From the NCBI GenBank assembly GCA_050084985.1, contig JBITNC010000001.1, positions 197,842,001-197,906,000 on the forward strand: a DNA stretch of 64,000 nucleotides, written 5' to 3'. Shown here one piece after another: positions 59,317 to 64,000 of the stretch; the stretch's first letter is position 1; every line of letters begins with the position of its first letter. The notes under the pieces are model-generated. The model was not told the DNA's origin, did no database searches, and was given only the letters and a program-made list of their open reading frames with translations. Source of the stretch: Nageia nagi (taxonomy: Eukaryota > Pinophyta). Position numbers and translations under genes: made by a program.

Positions 59317-62300
59317 CTATGTAGGCATATACATTTGGCCACATCTATGGGAAAATTTTGCCTTTTCTATAAGAAATTTTGAACCTAGCATAAAAATTTG
59401 AAAAGGGAGGGGGACTAAGCTTCAATTCTATGAACTTAGGAACTGTTGAACCTTTCCCCAATTTACATGTGTTTTGAAGAAGTCCTTTAAACTTTAATGA
59501 GCTAAGGCTATAGTGTTGAAAAATTCATAGGACACTCACCCATGTTTTTGCAACAATTGCTATAAACTAGCCCCAATATTTTCCTGAGAATCAAAGAGTT
59601 TTAACAAATTTACCTCATCAAAAGAAGATAGCAGTGATTCCACATCATTAATTTTCTTACTAATTTTTGAATATTTTCTAAAAAATCTAATTCTAGGACT
59701 ATTGAGTTATCAAGCTTCTACAATTTTGGGACTCCCAATGTAGCTATTTTTTGCAACTCTATCTTTAGAGTCTCTATTCTTTGCAATTGGTTCAACACAC
59801 TATTTTTGATCTTTTGAAAAACCTAATTTCCCTGTATTGGGTAATTTATTGCTACCATAAGTTAAAATTGATCCCCAATATTTAGGGTCTATAAACCTTT
59901 GTTGGAAATTTCATTTAGTTTCTTATTTGCTTTCTTGGCCTCCTCTAATATAGGATAAAGGGTACTCTTGATCCTACCAACATCTACCTCAAGCCCTTTT
60001 AATTCCAACAAACACACTTCAACATGATCCTTGAGATGAATTAAGTACTTGATTTCTTGGGACCTTTGTTCCCAAAATTTCTCTTTCATGGCCAACAAGA
60101 AACCCTTATTTACTTTGTACTTGTTCATGCTTTGTTGTAATTGAGCTACGTTGGTATTTAGACTATCAATGATTGAATCTCTTGATATAATTTCTATTAT
60201 TATTATGGCTATTTATACATCTTTTTTAGCAATAGTGGCATCCTTTTTTCTCATGCTATCAATAGTAGAAGCTGTAGCTAAAATTGCCCTTAAAATAGCT
60301 ATATTATTATCAACAACTTTCAACTTGACATTTTGAGCAACCAACTGCTTCTTCATCACTTCATGAGCCTTTTGAAGCTTGTTATACTTCACTTCCAAAT
60401 TGGTCAACTCTAATATATTTAGGTCCATGGTAGTTTGTAACAACTCATTCTTATCACTTCAAGGAATGCTTCTCATATCTATCTTCACCTAGGTGTTCAT
60501 GGAGGTTAAATCACTTTGTCCTTCTTGGAGATCCTAGGCTATAGCCATCTATAACACTTTGTTTTTTGAATCCATACAACTTTAGAGCCTTAAAATATTA
60601 TTTGGTGTTGGGATTTTGTTCAATTACTTCTACATCCATTCTTCCTTGTTACTCTTTATTTATTAGTACTATTGCATAATCCCATTAATGGACACCTATT
60701 GCTCGGATATAGTAATGAATGGAGAATTGACACTCAAATCTTGGGAAGGGGAGGCCACAACTTATTTTTTTGATGTAGTAGGAATAGCTTGGTTAGAGCT
60801 TGGGCCATTGCTACTGATGGGATTTATTGTGAAAAATACTAGGATTAGTGGTGGTGATGATGGTGGGGGCGATGATGGTATAGTGATGATGTCAATGAGA
60901 GGAGCAATAAGGGAAATTGATTTAAAAGGGGTAGGATTATGCCTTTGTAAAGGTAGTGGTAACATAAAAATTGGTTGTGTGGTGAGTGTAAGAAAGGTCA
61001 TCACAACTATAGAAAGGGGGTATTGAGTAAAAATGGGTGAGACAACTTTAATTGAAATTGGTTTAATTGGATTTATTATGGAGGTATCCAAAAGAGAAGT
61101 AGAAGTAAGAGAAATAGAAAGCATACCTATTAGAGTGGGGGTTTTCTTCTTTTTCTTAGGCAAAATGGGGGCCTTTTGAGCTTTTCTCTTTATTGTATAC
61201 ACCTCTTTCCCTTTTGATGTCCCTTGTATAGCTTCAAGGGTAGCTTCTCTAACCTCTTCTCTAGCTTGTTCCTCTTGGCTAATTCCTTAAGCTTCTGGCT
61301 GATATTGCTCTTCTTCTTCATCATCACTTTTAGGATACTATCCAATAGGGAAATCTAAATGGTGTTCCATATTCCACATATCCTTGAACACATCATCAAG
61401 GTAAGACTTAAGGGGGGTGAATTTATTCTTTATTTAATTTAGTATTGGTTAAATGCAACAATTTTCTCTTTGCTCCACTTAAGCCTTTTCAACATAGCCA
61501 AAGATTTTTTTGGGAATTGAATCAATAATTGGATTAAAAACTATCTTATTCTCATAGAAACTAATTCATGGTGGTAACAAATCTTTAGCAATCAAATACA
61601 TGGGCATTGGTTTATCCTTCTCTTTTAGATTTCTCCACTATTCTAGCTCTAGTTTGGCTTTCGCTTTGAAACTGGGAGGGTTGGGCTAATTTTTCAACCT
61701 TTTACTAAACACATATTTTAGATCATATAATTGATATTAATTAATCCTTTTTAACTTTAAATTTAGCAACTTTTCCTTTAGTTGGTTGCCTCCTCTTCTA
61801 CTTTGAAGTACCAAGTCATGCACCTTGTGAGGTAGAGCATAGACTAGTTTCTTCTTAGCTACAACTACATATTTTGCATCTACATAATCTATTTGCCTTC
61901 CATACTCTATACTAAAGATTCAATCAATGAAATGTTTATGTAATAAGAAAGGGGCACCCATTAAACCATAAATTTTAATTAATGTTCCTTCCTCAGTGAA
62001 GAACCAATCTCCGGTCTCACCATGAGGCATCTAAAGATACAATTTTGATGCATTTGACAGCCTTGGAATTTTGGGAGCAAATAGACTCATGGTTGAAACT
62101 AAAAAGTTTTCCATAAAGCTATAGTAATTGATCGATGAACTTACTTCTTCAGTCCATTTATCCATAGACCTGAGGGACCCATCTCCTTCATGCTTAATTA
62201 AGGTCAATTTTTTTAAGAACCCCAAATTTTGATGAATTACCAACCAAATAATATATGATGCATATGCAAAATGAGATCCTTGATTAATTTATTCCAATTA

Positions 62301-62938
62301 TTTTGAAATCCTATCTAAAATAGCAATAGCCCAATAATAAATGGTGGGAGTATTTGGGTGAGAGATCTAGTAGGCTATGGCAAGCTTTACTAATGAGATA
62401 TATTTATCTAACTTTTCCCCTACTACTACTGACAACATAGATAACAACAATTGCAGGTGTGAGGAGAAACTAGATAATGACACTTCATAATTTGGAACCT
62501 TTAATAAATTCATAGCATTTTCATGTTCCTATTGAGCTAAGATAGGATGTTCATCCTCATATTCAAGCTTGGTCTTATGTCCTAATTTATCAAGATAGAG
62601 GGAGAGAATGGGGTATGTGGATTAAAAGTGCTAGCTAAAGATGTGGGGTCTAGGCTAAGAACCACTTTCCCCTACAAGTTTCTTACAACCCTCATTGTAG
62701 GATCAAATACCCCTTTGATTAGCTCTATCAACTCTGGGATTGGGAAACATTTATGGGGAATAAAATACATAATCGCTAACCCCATTAGTGTGTAAGCAAT
62801 ATGATTAAAGCCAAAAAAAGGACACTTACCTTCTATAATACCCTTTGGATTCTTGTTCTAAGTTGTTATCTCTATGTTGCATAGCAATTCTATTGAATCC
62901 ATAACCTTTTTAACCACCCTTCTTGGAGTTGGCACCAT
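59317..62938 (-). pseudogene. ORF-Y: very long sense ORF downstream of R integrase
   Basis: About 1,200 codons on the minus strand, starting at an ATG at 62,938 (MVPTPRRVVKK). One frame is kept from about 62,600 to 59,640, broken only by stops. Shifts are seen near 62,600 and 59,600, ending at the TAG at 59,317. Layout: an N-terminal globular part of about 500 residues (SMDKWTEEVSSSINYYSF, MPHGETGDWFFTEEGTLIKI, YALPHKVHDLVLQ); an acidic stretch (SDDEEEEQYQ); a Lys-rich NLS-like segment (KRKAQKAPILPKKKKK); a Pro/Ser/Thr/Ile-rich linker; and a long C-terminal coiled coil (60,443-59,889, heptads such as LEVKYNKLQKAHEVMKKQLV). I recognise no domain. No signal peptide seen, so an env role is not indicated. 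Confidence 0.65.
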
Positions 62939-63359
62939 ATTCTTTTTAGACTACACTTCCAAGTATACCCTAATTTGATTTAACAATTCTCAATGATGCT
63001 TTGTGTTTCTTAGCTCTATTGAATATTGAAAACTTAGATAACTGCTACTCTTCAAAAGTTCTAGAGTTTGTATGTTTCAAAATGCGCTGCCTCTGCTACT
63101 TTTATTCTTAAATTCCCATGCATTGCATTTATTTTTTCAATCATGCAACATAACTACCACACTATTTGCATTAATAACTAATTTGATGCTTCTAGGCTTT
63201 TCTTGGGAACTTCAATTCCAATGGTGCTAAAAATGCATCAAGTCATTAATATTGTCATTGAATAAAAATGTACTCTTACTTGAAAATTAAATGCAAACAC
63301 ATCATATTTACAATATTTACAAAGGTAGTAAATTTTCTTTTAAAAGCATTCTCCTACCC
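62939..63359. other. Spacer between R integrase and ORF-Y
   Basis: About 400 bp, no gene seen. Confidence 0.5.
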
Positions 63360-64000
63360 ATGTGGGCTTGTAATGTTTCAAATGCTACTTGTTTACTGAA
63401 ATCAATAGCTTCCACCCATTTAATTTGGCTATTTTGAAAGCATTTCTCCCAACACACTTGGCTATGATGTATGGTTCTAACCATAAAGACTCAACTTTCT
63501 TATGCTTTTTAGGTTTGGCTCTATTTGTCCCATTTTAAAATAAGATCTCCTTCTTTGAAGGTGTCTGAAGAAGCTTTCCAGATATCAAACTACCTCTTTA
63601 AAATTTCATTTCTATTTTATAAGTCTAGATAAGACTTATTATAATATTCTTTTAGATGTAATAGTTCATTCATCTGTACTTGAAATGGTTCAAATATTTC
63701 ACCATATTCTTGAAGTATTGTCAAAGCAGGAAGCTCTATATGACTTAGCAGTAAAGCCCTTTTCTCATATACCAATGCATATGGACTAGTATTGATAGCT
63801 AACTTTATAGTGATCCTATCTGCCCATAATGCCCAATTCAAATTCTCATGCCAAGTCTAGGGATTATCCTCTATAATTCTCTTAAGGATCCTTAACAAAT
63901 TCTTATTTATCGATACAACTAGCCCATTACCCTATGGATAGTGATTTGAGGAAGTCTTCTAGTAGATCCCATATCTCATAGCAAAATTAGTAATATCCAT
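63360..64000 (-). pseudogene. Element R integrase, C-terminal half (runs off the window edge)
   Basis: Gypsy integrase core end: MRYGI, a degraded YYPQGNG (HYP then GNGLVV, with Val at the catalytic Glu), NKNLLRILKRIIEDNP, WALWADRITIKLAINTSPYA, LVYEKRALLLSHIELPAL and the C-terminal GDLILKWDK, LWLEPYIIAKCVG and HLKHYKPTW. Stops and one frameshift. The rest of pol lies to the right of the window. Confidence 0.85.

Noticed and set aside
59317-59345. Possible LTR start tgtatatgcctacatag for element R at 59,333
   Set aside because: No purine tract precedes it, and the same bases read as the C-terminal codons and stop of ORF-Y.

Overview
This window is AT-rich repeat-dominated nuclear DNA from a large-genome seed plant. 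A gymnosperm is possible but cannot be shown from the sequence. It holds no intact host gene. Almost everything is a decayed Ty3/gypsy LTR retrotransposon of the Tat type (retropepsin, RT, RNase H, a second archaeal-type RNase H, integrase), nested several layers deep, plus one LINE and several tandem repeats. The only host-gene trace is a PPR-protein fragment near 23.3 kb. I saw no tRNA, rRNA, CRISPR array or organellar insert.

Layout. (1) 1-22,683: element O (+), 5' end outside the window. It has a PR-RT linker, RT, RNase H, second RNase H, integrase, an extra sense ORF (ORF-X), an antisense plant-mobile-domain (PMD) gene, a polypurine tract (PPT) and a 3' LTR. (2) 959-12,302: element N (-), same LTR family as O, inserted antiparallel into O's polyprotein with a 5-bp duplication (aatta). 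It encodes gag and protease only. (3) 22,684-24,639: unassigned repeats and the PPR fragment. (4) about 24,640-51,647: element A (-), with gag, PR, RT, both RNase H and integrase. Its integrase is split by a 15.1-kb nest at 27,319-42,421. (5) The nest contains element B (-; gag and antisense PMD, no pol) and element C (+; PR to integrase, 5' truncated). (6) 51,648-about 58,260: LINE (-) whose poly(A) end sits in the LTR of A and which carries a foreign block (53,040-54,600) of inverted repeats and a 24-bp minisatellite. (7) 59,317-64,000: element R (-), integrase followed downstream by a very long sense ORF (ORF-Y).

How the parts relate. O and N share LTRs, TATA region, a hairpin beside the PPT, a GC-rich island and a 20-bp periodic motif, so an O-type element could have mobilised N in trans. 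O and B are different families, yet both carry a PMD gene antisense to the element between the coding region and the 3' LTR. O's PMD gene keeps an in-phase intron. N and A, again different families, share a leader motif. Decay is mainly by in-frame stops (many fit C-to-T change), so long frames can still be followed. Element boundaries rest on TG...CA ends, PPTs, primer-binding sites and target-site duplications read directly. Family names rest on recognised motifs, without any database search.
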